Source: Faecalicatena sp. (GTDB lineage Bacteria > Bacillota > Clostridia > Lachnospirales > Lachnospiraceae). From it: DNA of 8,347 nucleotides. Made by a program: the position numbers and the translations under genes. Under the pieces are notes generated by a model, which saw only the letters and a list, made by a program, of their open reading frames with translations, ran no database searches and was not told the DNA's origin. Positions within the stretch are counted from its first letter, which is position 1; the number at the start of each line of letters is the position of its first letter. The stretch is taken from contig VSNK01000250.1 of the NCBI GenBank assembly GCA_009774255.1, forward strand, positions 1 through 8,347, written 5' to 3'. Positions 1 to 5,236 of the stretch are shown here, piece after piece.

Positions 1-92
1 CCCAAGGGCATCCCATTATGGCCATTCGGCCGTTTCATAAGGTATACCCAAGGGCATCCCATTATGGCCATTCGGCCATTTTATAAGGTATA
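1..92. repeat. Two 46-bp tandem repeats, each with a small hairpin
   Basis: Positions 1-46 and 47-92 are head-to-tail copies matching at 44 of 46 positions; differences are at 32/78 and 36/82. Each copy starts CCCAAGGGCATCCC and ends ATAAGGTATA. Each contains a hairpin with arms ATGGCC and GGCCAT around ATTC (64-79 in copy 2). In copy 1 the closing arm is GGCCGT, which still pairs through a T-G wobble. The first copy begins exactly at the window edge, so the array probably continues leftward. It sits directly ahead of the nadC ribosome site, so it is probably transcribed as an intergenic spacer behind an upstream gene. Function unknown. Confidence 0.9.
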
Positions 93-116
93 GAAAAGGA
101 TTATGAGGAGAAGAAA

Positions 117-971
117 ATGAATAAAATAACAGAAACATTACAGATGGATCATTTGATCATGGAAGCTTTACGGGAGGATATTTCCAGTGAGGACGTGACC
201 ACCAATTCGGTCATGAAGGAGGCTGTGGAAGGAGAGGTGGAGCTGATCTGCAAGCAGGACGGGGTCATTGCCGGGCTGCAGGTGTTCCGGAGAGTTTTTG
301 AACTGCTGGATGGGGAGACGAAGGCGGAGTTTTTCTGCAAGGACGGCGATGCGGTGAAGTCCGGCGAGCTGCTGGGAAAGGTGACTGGCGATATCCGGGT
401 TCTGCTCTCCGGCGAGCGTGTGGCACTGAATTATCTCCAGCGGATGAGCGGCATTGCCACCTATACCCGTTCGGTGGCGGATCTGCTTGCGGGCAGCAAA
501 ACGAAGCTTCTGGATACGAGAAAGACCACGCCGAATATGCGGATTTTTGAGAAATACGCGGTCCGGGTGGGAGGCGGCTATAACCATCGGTATAATCTTT
601 CTGACGGGGTGCTTCTCAAGGACAACCACATCGGGGCGGCAGGAAGCGTAACAAAGGCGGTCCGGATGGCAAAGGAGTATGCGCCGTTTGTGCGGAAGAT
701 CGAAGTGGAGGTGGAGAATCTGGATATGGTGAAGGAAGCGGTGGAAGCCGGGGCTGACATCATCATGCTGGATAACATGTCCGCGGAGGAAATGCAGGAG
801 GCGATCCGTATCATTGACGGCAGGGCGGAGACGGAGTGCTCCGGAAATGTAACGAAAGAGAATATCGGACGGCTGACGGCTCTGGGAGTGGATTATATTT
901 CCAGCGGTGCGCTGACGCATTCCGCTCCGATACTTGATATTTCATTGAAAAACCTGCATGCTGTTTCATAG
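117..971 (+). CDS. nadC: Nicotinate-nucleotide pyrophosphorylase (carboxylating), quinolinate phosphoribosyltransferase
   Basis: This cytoplasmic enzyme converts quinolinate and PRPP to nicotinate mononucleotide, CO2 and pyrophosphate, the step where de novo NAD synthesis joins the common pathway. The 284-residue product is full length for the family. The N-terminal domain (about 20-110) includes DVTT at 27-30 and ERVALNYLQRMSG at 100-112. The phosphoribosyltransferase barrel (about 112-278) holds DTRKT at 133-137, GGGYNHRYNL at 152-161, LKDNH at 167-171, the acidic VEVE at 197-200, LDN at 218-220, SGN at 242-244 and SSGALTHSAP at 262-271. These cover the usual substrate- and phosphate-binding positions. 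The ATG at 117 has GAGGAG at 105-110, six bases away. niaR follows on the same strand. In related clostridia nadA and nadB usually lie upstream; they are outside this window. Confidence 0.97.
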   Translation: MNKITETLQMDHLIMEALREDISSEDVTTNSVMKEAVEGEVELICKQDGVIAGLQVFRRVFELLDGETKAEFFCKDGDAVKSGELLGKVTGDIRVLLSGERVALNYLQRMSGIATYTRSVADLLAGSKTKLLDTRKTTPNMRIFEKYAVRVGGGYNHRYNLSDGVLLKDNHIGAAGSVTKAVRMAKEYAPFVRKIEVEVENLDMVKEAVEAGADIIMLDNMSAEEMQEAIRIIDGRAETECSGNVTKENIGRLTALGVDYISSGALTHSAPILDISLKNLHAVS

Positions 972-1182
972 AAGGAGCTGGCTGTTGGCCACACGGTACC
1001 GCGCACTCGCTGCGCGGCATCCGGTCAATATCGTGAAGGGGCGGGCATCCGGCTCAGGGTGTGGACATAGCAAGATCTGGGGCAGCAGATAGGTCCGTGG
1101 TATGTGAGGGTGATAATGATAAGGAATATGAAAGAGCGGACCATGATAAATCGAAGATGGGGGCAGAAAGGAAGAATCGGGT
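972..1182. other. nadC-niaR spacer with one short GC hairpin
   Basis: This 211-bp gap contains no convincing reading frame. A hairpin with arms CCGCGC (999-1004) and GCGCGG (1012-1017) around seven bases lies 28 bp after the nadC stop. It lacks a T-run, so a terminator is not supported. The gap is purine-rich towards its right end, where AGAAAGGAAG (1165-1174) serves as the niaR ribosome site. I saw no clear sigma-A promoter, so niaR may be read from the nadC transcript. Confidence 0.4.
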
Positions 1183-1695
1183 ATGATGACGGGAACAGAG
1201 CGCAGGGATAAAATCATAGAAAAAATCAGGACCAGCAGGACCCCGGTTTCGGGCAGCTCACTGGCGGAGAGCTGCGAGGTGAGCCGGCAGGTGATCGTGC
1301 AGGACATTGCGTTGATCCGCGCCGCAGGATGTGATATCATATCTACACACCGCGGGTATCTCCTGAATGCTCCTCATACGGTGAGCCGGACGTTCAAGGT
1401 GCGGCATACGGACGAGCGGATGGAGGAGGAGCTGTGCTCCATTGTGGATCTGGGCGGCTGTGTGGTCAATGTGATGGTCAACCATCGGGTGTACGGGCGG
1501 ATGGAGGCAGAGCTTGGGATCCGCTCTCGGAGAAATGTGGCGGAATTTCTGCAGGATATCCAAAAGGGAAAATCGAGTCCGCTGAAAAATATTACTTCGG
1601 ATTATCATTACCATATGGTGGAGGCGGACTGTGAAAAGACGCTGGATATGATCGAGGAAATGCTACGGGAGAAGGAATTTCTGATTGAAAGTTAG
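1183..1695 (+). CDS. niaR: Niacin-responsive transcriptional repressor, NiaR/YrxA (3H domain)
   Basis: NiaR family proteins repress NAD biosynthesis and niacin uptake genes when nicotinic acid is plentiful. The product has 170 residues, usual for the family. Residues about 5-60 form a winged helix-turn-helix, with the recognition region around SCEVSRQVIVQDIALIRAAG (30-49) and wing ISTHRGYLL (53-61). The C-terminal 3H domain carries the name-giving histidines in VRHTDE (His75), VNHRVYG (His101) and YHYHMVEA (His142/144), likely metal and ligand contacts. The ATG at 1183 has AGAAAGGAAG eight bases upstream; the next codon (1186) is also ATG, so the start could be one codon later. The TAG stop (1693-1695) coincides with the edge of the palindromic element that follows, and joining the flanks across the element still gives AGT TAG. 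Its place behind nadC fits autoregulation of the NAD operon (inference). Confidence 0.95.
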   Translation: MMTGTERRDKIIEKIRTSRTPVSGSSLAESCEVSRQVIVQDIALIRAAGCDIISTHRGYLLNAPHTVSRTFKVRHTDERMEEELCSIVDLGGCVVNVMVNHRVYGRMEAELGIRSRRNVAEFLQDIQKGKSSPLKNITSDYHYHMVEADCEKTLDMIEEMLREKEFLIES

Positions 1696-1855
1696 GAGTT
1701 GTAGAAAAATAACTGATACAGATTGCGCAGGATATTTCTTCGGATGTGCAGGTCAAAAAACGCAGGCGTAGTGGGCTACGTCGAGGCTTTTTGGCCTGTG
1801 CAGCCGGAGAAATAGACAAGCCAAGATGTGTCAGTTATTTTTCTACAACTCCTTA
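1692..1855 (+). mobile_element. 158-bp palindromic MITE, copy 1, with TTA target duplication
   Basis: The element spans 1695-1852 and is flanked by direct TTA at 1692-1694 and 1853-1855. Its ends are a perfect inverted repeat starting GGAGTTGTAGAAAAATAACT, and pairing continues imperfectly across the whole element. The exact midpoint (1773.5) lies in a small central hairpin, CGTAG-TGGG-CTACG. It carries no gene. Copy 2 at 5076-5233 is the reverse complement with only two differences. Small size, no transposase, terminal inverted repeats and short identical flanking duplications define a MITE. A TNA-type 3-bp duplication would fit mobilisation by an IS5-superfamily transposase, but that is inference. 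Confidence 0.88.
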
Positions 1856-1873
1856 GATCGTATTTTGCCTAAA

Positions 1874-1912
1874 AAGGAAGGTGCGTCTACCGCAGTAGAT
1901 GTCACCTTCCTT
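1874..1912 (-). terminator. Strong hairpin terminator behind the decayed ATPase fragment
   Basis: A ten-base perfect stem, AAGGAAGGTG (1874-1883) with CACCTTCCTT (1903-1912), encloses a second five-base stem, TCTAC (1886-1890) with GTAGA (1895-1899). Read on the minus strand the stem ends in CCTTTTT, a T-run suitable for intrinsic termination of leftward transcripts. Read on the plus strand there is only CTTCCTTCTG after the stem, so termination of niaR transcripts there is less certain but possible. Confidence 0.75.
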
Positions 1913-1950
1913 CTGTAACCGTCAAATGATTCCTTTACAGTTCCTTCCTT

Positions 1951-2325
1951 CTATACCGCTCGATCCTGCAGGTATGCTTTCCGCTCTTTGCATTGTAATT
2001 CAATCCAATTAAAAGCAGTTCGTCTGCTTCCCTTCACAGCCCTGACAAACTCCCCTCGAACCTCTTCATTTGGAATGAAAACCTCTCTATTTACAAAGTC
2101 ATACGCAAGATAACCCAAATGCACAAGTAGAGTAAAAATATCATCTCTGCTCGATAAGGAAGTCAGATCATTTTGAAAGGTTCCGGTATCAATTCTGCAG
2201 CGTTTTCCTCCCAGCATCTCTACCACAGTGTCCTTTAAACCTTCCATATTCAGGTCGATTTCTTTTAAATCGGCAGAGGAACAGAAATTGAGAAGGTGTT
2301 CGAAATATAGCTTGACGTTTCCCAC
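1951..2325 (-). pseudogene. Remnant of an AAA-ATPase-like/PD-(D/E)XK (DUF1703-type) gene
   Basis: The 124-residue reading frame resembles the stretch between the ATPase domain and the C-terminal nuclease domain of a large clostridial/Bacteroidetes family (AAA-ATPase_like plus PDDEXK_9). Family-like blocks are MEGLKDTVVEMLGGKRCRID (27-46), FQNDLTSLSSRDDIFTLLVH (50-69), LGYLAYD and REVFIPNEEVRGEFVRAVKG (80-99). Complete members exceed 500 residues. Here the N-terminal P-loop ATPase part is absent: an in-frame stop (TAG at 2335-2337 on the minus strand) lies just upstream. The frame ends soon after RTAFNW, where the nuclease domain should begin. The only available start is GTG with a poor ribosome site. 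I read it as a decayed fragment with a terminator still behind it. Family recognition is from memory of the motif blocks. Confidence 0.7.
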
Positions 2326-2341
2326 AGGCCTTTGCTATAAT
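2312..2341 (+). promoter_or_regulatory. Strong sigma-A promoter with extended -10
   Basis: TTGACG (2312-2317) and TATAAT (2336-2341) are separated by 18 bases, with TG at 2333-2334 giving an extended -10 (TGC-TATAAT). The -35 box lies inside the decayed minus-strand frame and reads away from it. It should start an RNA near 2348 that reaches the Rpn-family gene, leaving an untranslated leader of about 265 bases. Confidence 0.7.
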
Positions 2342-2612
2342 GCAATTACATATCAGGGAAAAGGAATTAAGATGATTCCTGTCAGTTCATTCAACCATGC
2401 CCGACCGGAAGAAAGCCTGTTTGCCTCAAAGAGGTATGAAGTGTGGAGAATCCGGGGGTTCAATTCTATAGTTTTATCTATGAATATTCCCAGTATGGAA
2501 GTTACAATCAAATATGCATTCTGTATACGCTGGGAGAAAAATCGTATCTTTTATGGAAAACTATGGAAAATACATTCATTTTTCATCCGGTGCATACAAA
2601 GAGAGGAGAAAG
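2342..2612 (+). other. Leader region of the Rpn-family gene; no recognisable gene
   Basis: This stretch lies between the promoter and the ribosome site. A plus-strand frame runs through it (ATG near 2371) and on past 2612 out of frame with the nuclease gene, but the peptide resembles nothing I know and no family is evident. It is AT-rich towards the right (2520-2590). GAGAGGAG (2601-2608) is the ribosome site of the next gene. It may hold further decayed sequence of the neighbouring fragment. Confidence 0.4.
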
Positions 2613-3620
2613 ATGAAGAGAAAACTGGAACAACTGAATTTGCTGGACGACTTTTTGTTCGGCAGTATGATGTCATATCCGGGAATCGGGGAAGAATTCT
2701 GCAGGAAAATCCTGAAAATACTTCTCCAGGTGGATGTGGGGAACATCCGCATAGTGCCTCAGAAGGTCTATTATGGTTCAGACACGAATCAGCACGGGGC
2801 GAGGCTGGATGTTTATATTGAAGAGGACGGGGAGACCGGAACAATTTATGATATGGAGCCGGAGCAGAAGAATACCGCCGAATTGAAAAAAGCCCTGCCC
2901 CGGCGGGTCAGGTTTTACCATGCTAAGATCGACGGAAGGAGTCTGAGATCGGGAAATGACTATTCGAAGTTAAAGCGGGTAATTGTGGTGTTCATCATGC
3001 CGTTTGATCCCTTTGGAAAAGACCGTATTGTATATACGATCCGGAATCGTTGTGAGGAAGAACCGGAGATGGAGTATGATGACGGAGCGGTAACTATATT
3101 TTTTAATACAAAGGGAAAGAACGGAGAGGTGCCGGAGGAAGTGAGAAAGTTTCTGAATTATCTGGAAGAGACTCACATAGAGAATGAAGAAAGCGAATGG
3201 CTACGGGAAATCCACCGGATGGTGGAGGTAGTCCGGCATGATGAGGAGGTGTCATTGGAATATATGAAAGTATATGAGCGGGAAAAAATGATACGGGAGC
3301 AAGGAGAAAAGTCAGGGAAAAGAATTGGAAAAAGAATCGGGGAAAAGACAGGAAAAAAGATTGGAAAAAAGATTGGAAAAAAGATTGGAGAAAGGACCGG
3401 AGAGGTCCGGAGCAATGTAAAGATTATACGGAATATGCGTAAGACCCTGGACGCAGAGCAGGCAGCAAAAATATCAGGGCTCGATACAGTTTATGTTGGA
3501 AAAATATTTGAGTATATAGAAAACTATCCCGGAGAGAGCAATAAGAAAATAGCAGCAAGGCTGATTTCTGAAAAAAGTAAGGCTGACAGATTGTGTGCGC
3601 ATCGGGGAACGGTTCTTTAG
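2613..3620 (+). CDS. Rpn-family PD-(D/E)XK nuclease / transposase-like protein (PDDEXK_2)
   Basis: Rpn proteins are PD-(D/E)XK endonucleases linked to recombination in E. coli; clostridial genomes carry many copies annotated as PD-(D/E)XK transposases. The chosen 335-residue product starts at ATG 2613 (MKRKLEQLNLLDD), with GAGAGGAG at 2601-2608. An upstream in-frame ATG at 2514 adds 33 residues with no family match and a worse context. Typical blocks follow: DDFLFGSMM near the N-terminus, GARLDVYIEEDG with the catalytic-type Asp, then YDMEPEQKN, a divergent form of the usual D-x-E-x-Q site. Next come RFYHAKID, YSKLKRVIVVFI and PFDPFGKDRIVYTIRNRC. A Gly-Lys-Ile/Thr four-residue repeat region follows (3310-3400), then a helix-turn-helix-like segment (AEQAAKISGLDTVYVGKIFE). 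It is one of the few intact genes between the two MITEs and converges with nagA. Whether it still cuts DNA is uncertain given the EPEQ variant. Confidence 0.85.
   Translation: MKRKLEQLNLLDDFLFGSMMSYPGIGEEFCRKILKILLQVDVGNIRIVPQKVYYGSDTNQHGARLDVYIEEDGETGTIYDMEPEQKNTAELKKALPRRVRFYHAKIDGRSLRSGNDYSKLKRVIVVFIMPFDPFGKDRIVYTIRNRCEEEPEMEYDDGAVTIFFNTKGKNGEVPEEVRKFLNYLEETHIENEESEWLREIHRMVEVVRHDEEVSLEYMKVYEREKMIREQGEKSGKRIGKRIGEKTGKKIGKKIGKKIGERTGEVRSNVKIIRNMRKTLDAEQAAKISGLDTVYVGKIFEYIENYPGESNKKIAARLISEKSKADRLCAHRGTVL
3351..3386 (+). repeat. Three exact 12-bp repeats encoding Gly-Lys-Lys-Ile
   Basis: GGAAAAAAGATT is repeated exactly at 3351-3362, 3363-3374 and 3375-3386, inside a longer degenerate 12-bp array (about 3316-3398). 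It encodes a run of four-residue GKKI/GKRI/GEKT units. Because the unit is a multiple of three, gain or loss of copies keeps the frame. The A6 tracts make it prone to slippage. Charged Gly-rich repeats of this kind are common in clostridial Rpn-family proteins. Confidence 0.9.
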
Positions 3621-3657
3621 ATTTATCGGGTTTGGATTTATCTCAAACTAAAGCAAG

Positions 3658-3695
3658 TGATGCTGAGCGCCAGACTTATCTGGCGCTCAGCATCA
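3658..3695. terminator. Perfect 17-bp hairpin between convergent genes; palindrome family member A
   Basis: TGATGCTGAGCGCCAGA (3658-3674) pairs perfectly with 3679-3695 around the loop CTTA. It sits between the convergent Rpn-family gene and nagA, and the nagA stop TGA (3693-3695) is its last three bases. T-runs on either side are weak (CTTGCTTTAG on the minus side), so termination is likely but not textbook. Its core, CGCCAGA-cttATCTGGCG, matches the palindromes at 4896-4929, 4984-5016 and 5235-5269. Confidence 0.7.
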
Positions 3696-4853
3696 TTCCC
3701 TCGATATTATATTTCCATCTTTTACTACCATCTTAAGATTCAGTTCTTTATCGAGAAGTACCACATTTCCTTTTTTACCGGATGTAATAGAGCCGTAGTT
3801 TTCATATTCTCTGAGAGCCTTTGCCGGATTCATCGTTGCGCATGCAACAGCGGTCTCAAGAGGGATGCCCATCTTCTTTACTGCGGTTCTCATACAATCC
3901 ATAAGGTTCGTTACGGAACCGGCAATGACTCCGTTTGAGGCGAGTGTCGCGAGATTTCCGGTAACATTTACGTCAAGGCCTCCAAGTGTATAATGTCCGT
4001 CGGGCATTCCGGTGGCCCGCATACTGTCGCTTATAAAGATGATACGGTTTTCTCCGATCATTTTTAAGGTGCCGCGCACAACAGACGGATGAATATGCAC
4101 ACCATCACAGATCAATTCCGCATTTACATGGGGGCTGTCCGATACCGCGCCGACCACCCCCGGTGCGCGGTGGGTAAATTCAGGCATTGCATTGTACAGG
4201 TGCACCGCATGATTGGCCCCCACGTCAAATGCGGCTTTTGCCGTATCGTAATCTGCATTGGTGTGGGCCAATGAGATATTCACATCCTGTTTCATCTGCC
4301 GGATAAATTCTTCCGTGCCGGTATTCTTCTCAGGAGCAATTCCGACAAATTTTACCAGGCCCTCCGATGAATCTAAAAACTGCCGGCAGATTGCTGTGCT
4401 GCAGGGGATAATATTTGTCTCATCCTGTGCGCCTTTCTTTTCAATACTGATAAAAGGACCTTCCATATTCACGCCGATCAGGTCCGCGCCTGACGGATTT
4501 TCCTTTTCGGCAGTTTTTTTATAGGAAGCCGCGGCTGATAAAATATCTTTGAGCTCATCTACGGGAAGAGTCATGGTAGCCGGAGAAATGGCTGTCACCC
4601 CGACAGACGCTTCATATTTTGCAATTTCCGTAAGGGCCTCTTTAGTTCCGTCGCAAAAGTCATATCCTTTACAGCCATGAAAATGGAGATCGATCAGACC
4701 AGGAATGGCATAACAGCCCATCCCGTCAATGATTTCTTCTTCAGCGTTTTCCATATGTTCCGGACCGTCGGCAAAAAGCCCGTCTTTGATTACAATTTCG
4801 CCGTTTTCAAATACCTTCTTTTCCGTATAAACCTTTACATTTTTAATAATCAT
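3693..4853 (-). CDS. nagA: N-acetylglucosamine-6-phosphate deacetylase
   Basis: NagA hydrolyses GlcNAc-6-P to glucosamine-6-P and acetate in the cytoplasm, using the amidohydrolase fold. The 386-residue product is of normal length. Visible motifs are PGLIDLHFHG (His57, His59), GVNMEGPFIS (Glu131, metal), SLAHTNADYD (His197), AVHLYNAM (His218), LICDGVHIHP (substrate side), and ISDSM with the catalytic Asp276. Near the C-terminus are ASNGVIAGS and ATMNPAKAL, as expected. I chose the start at 4853 (MIIKNVKVY) because GGACAGGAAA precedes it and the family begins here. An ATG at 4916 adds 21 residues, but that extension begins in a palindromic repeat. It lies on the same strand as the ROK kinase and nanE, supplying the step after GlcNAc-6-P formation. 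nagB is not in the window. Confidence 0.95.
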   Translation of the reverse strand: MIIKNVKVYTEKKVFENGEIVIKDGLFADGPEHMENAEEEIIDGMGCYAIPGLIDLHFHGCKGYDFCDGTKEALTEIAKYEASVGVTAISPATMTLPVDELKDILSAAASYKKTAEKENPSGADLIGVNMEGPFISIEKKGAQDETNIIPCSTAICRQFLDSSEGLVKFVGIAPEKNTGTEEFIRQMKQDVNISLAHTNADYDTAKAAFDVGANHAVHLYNAMPEFTHRAPGVVGAVSDSPHVNAELICDGVHIHPSVVRGTLKMIGENRIIFISDSMRATGMPDGHYTLGGLDVNVTGNLATLASNGVIAGSVTNLMDCMRTAVKKMGIPLETAVACATMNPAKALREYENYGSITSGKKGNVVLLDKELNLKMVVKDGNIISRE

Positions 4854-4895
4854 TTTCCTGTCCCGTCCTTTCGCCATAATAAACTGCATGGAAAT

Positions 4896-4929
4896 ATACT
4901 GAACGCCAGATTTCATCGGCTATGAGTAT
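4896..4929. repeat. Imperfect palindrome ahead of nagA; family member B
   Basis: ATACT (4896-4900) and AGTAT (4925-4929) form the outer arms, GCC (4905-4907) and GGC (4918-4920) the middle arms, and GAT/ATC (4909-4911/4915-4917) the inner arms. It matches the palindrome at 4984-5016 read in reverse complement (shared CAGATTT, ATCGGC and TGAGTAT blocks). A second, smaller palindrome overlaps it on the right: TATGAGT (4921-4927), ATC, ACTCATA (4931-4937). Lying about 45-85 bases ahead of the nagA start, either could act as an operator or a leader hairpin. Confidence 0.6.
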
Positions 4930-4983
4930 CACTCATACATATTGACTTGTCTGTTTCTTCGATCGCACAGATTTAAACAAGTT

Positions 4984-5016
4984 ATACTCACGGCCGATAA
5001 AATCTGCCGTGAGTAT
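4984..5016. repeat. Imperfect palindrome between MITE copy 2 and nagA; family member C
   Basis: An eleven-base stem, ATACTCACGGC (4984-4994) with GCCGTGAGTAT (5006-5016), is extended inward by GAT/ATC (4996-4998/5002-5004) after one mismatch. On the minus strand it is followed by AACTTGTTTAAATC, which is moderately T-rich, so it could terminate transcripts arriving from the ROK gene. It shares sequence as well as shape with the palindromes at 3658-3695, 4896-4929 and 5235-5269. Confidence 0.7.
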
Positions 5017-5017
5017 C

Positions 5018-5066
5018 GCGCCAGCCGCAACCGCGAAGCGGCATAATTCCGCATGCGGCTGTGCGC
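5018..5066. repeat. GC-rich branched stem-loop beside MITE copy 2
   Basis: GCGC (5018-5021) and AGCCGCA (5023-5029) pair with TGCGGCT (5054-5060) and GCGC (5063-5066). Inside lies a second stem, CCGC-GAA-GCGG (5031-5041). It starts two bases after the palindrome at 4984-5016 and ends seven bases before the TTA of the MITE, so the whole 4984-5236 interval consists of back-to-back foldable units. No gene is present here. Function unknown. Confidence 0.55.
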
Positions 5067-5072
5067 ATCACG

Positions 5073-5236
5073 TTAGGAGTTGTAGAAAAATAACTGACAC
5101 ATCTTGGCTTGTCTATTTCTCCGGCTGCACAGGTCAAAAAGCCTCGACGTAGCCCACTACGCCTGCGTTTTTTGACCTGCACATCCGAAGAAATATCCTG
5201 CGCAATCTGTATCACTTATTTTTCTACAACTCCTTA
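5073..5236 (-). mobile_element. 158-bp palindromic MITE, copy 2, inverted relative to copy 1
   Basis: The element spans 5076-5233 with direct TTA at 5073-5075 and 5234-5236. Its reverse complement equals copy 1 (1695-1852) at 156 of 158 positions. One difference lies inside the terminal repeat (AACTGA against AAGTGA) and one near TTTTTGACC/TTTTTGGCC. The centre (5154.5) is again CGTAG-CCCA-CTACG. The right-hand TTA supplies the TAA stop of the ROK kinase gene, and removing the element leaves that stop unchanged. The element lies between the ROK gene and nagA, so it and its long hairpin would be read in any transcript joining them. Confidence 0.88.

Noticed and set aside
168..920. Long 250-residue minus-strand frame across nadC
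   Set aside because: It is antisense to a fully convincing nadC, its composition (rich in His, Arg and Leu) is that of a shadow frame, and it has no recognisable family.
1592..1819. Similar short frames at both MITE copies (also 4988-5215 and 5109-5294)
   Set aside because: The shared peptides arise because the 158-bp element is repeated; they differ by strand, lack consistent starts and are explained by the element.
2514..2612. Upstream start adding 33 residues to the Rpn-family protein
   Set aside because: The extension has no family similarity, and the strong GAGAGGAG site serves the ATG at 2613.
2228..2821. 197-residue plus-strand frame crossing the decayed fragment and the nuclease start
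   Set aside because: It overlaps two better-supported frames, shows no family blocks and uses no clear ribosome site; a short gene from the ATG near 2371 also resembles nothing.
4854..4916. Upstream start adding 21 residues to NagA
   Set aside because: The extension begins inside a palindromic repeat, and the family start with its own ribosome site is at 4853.
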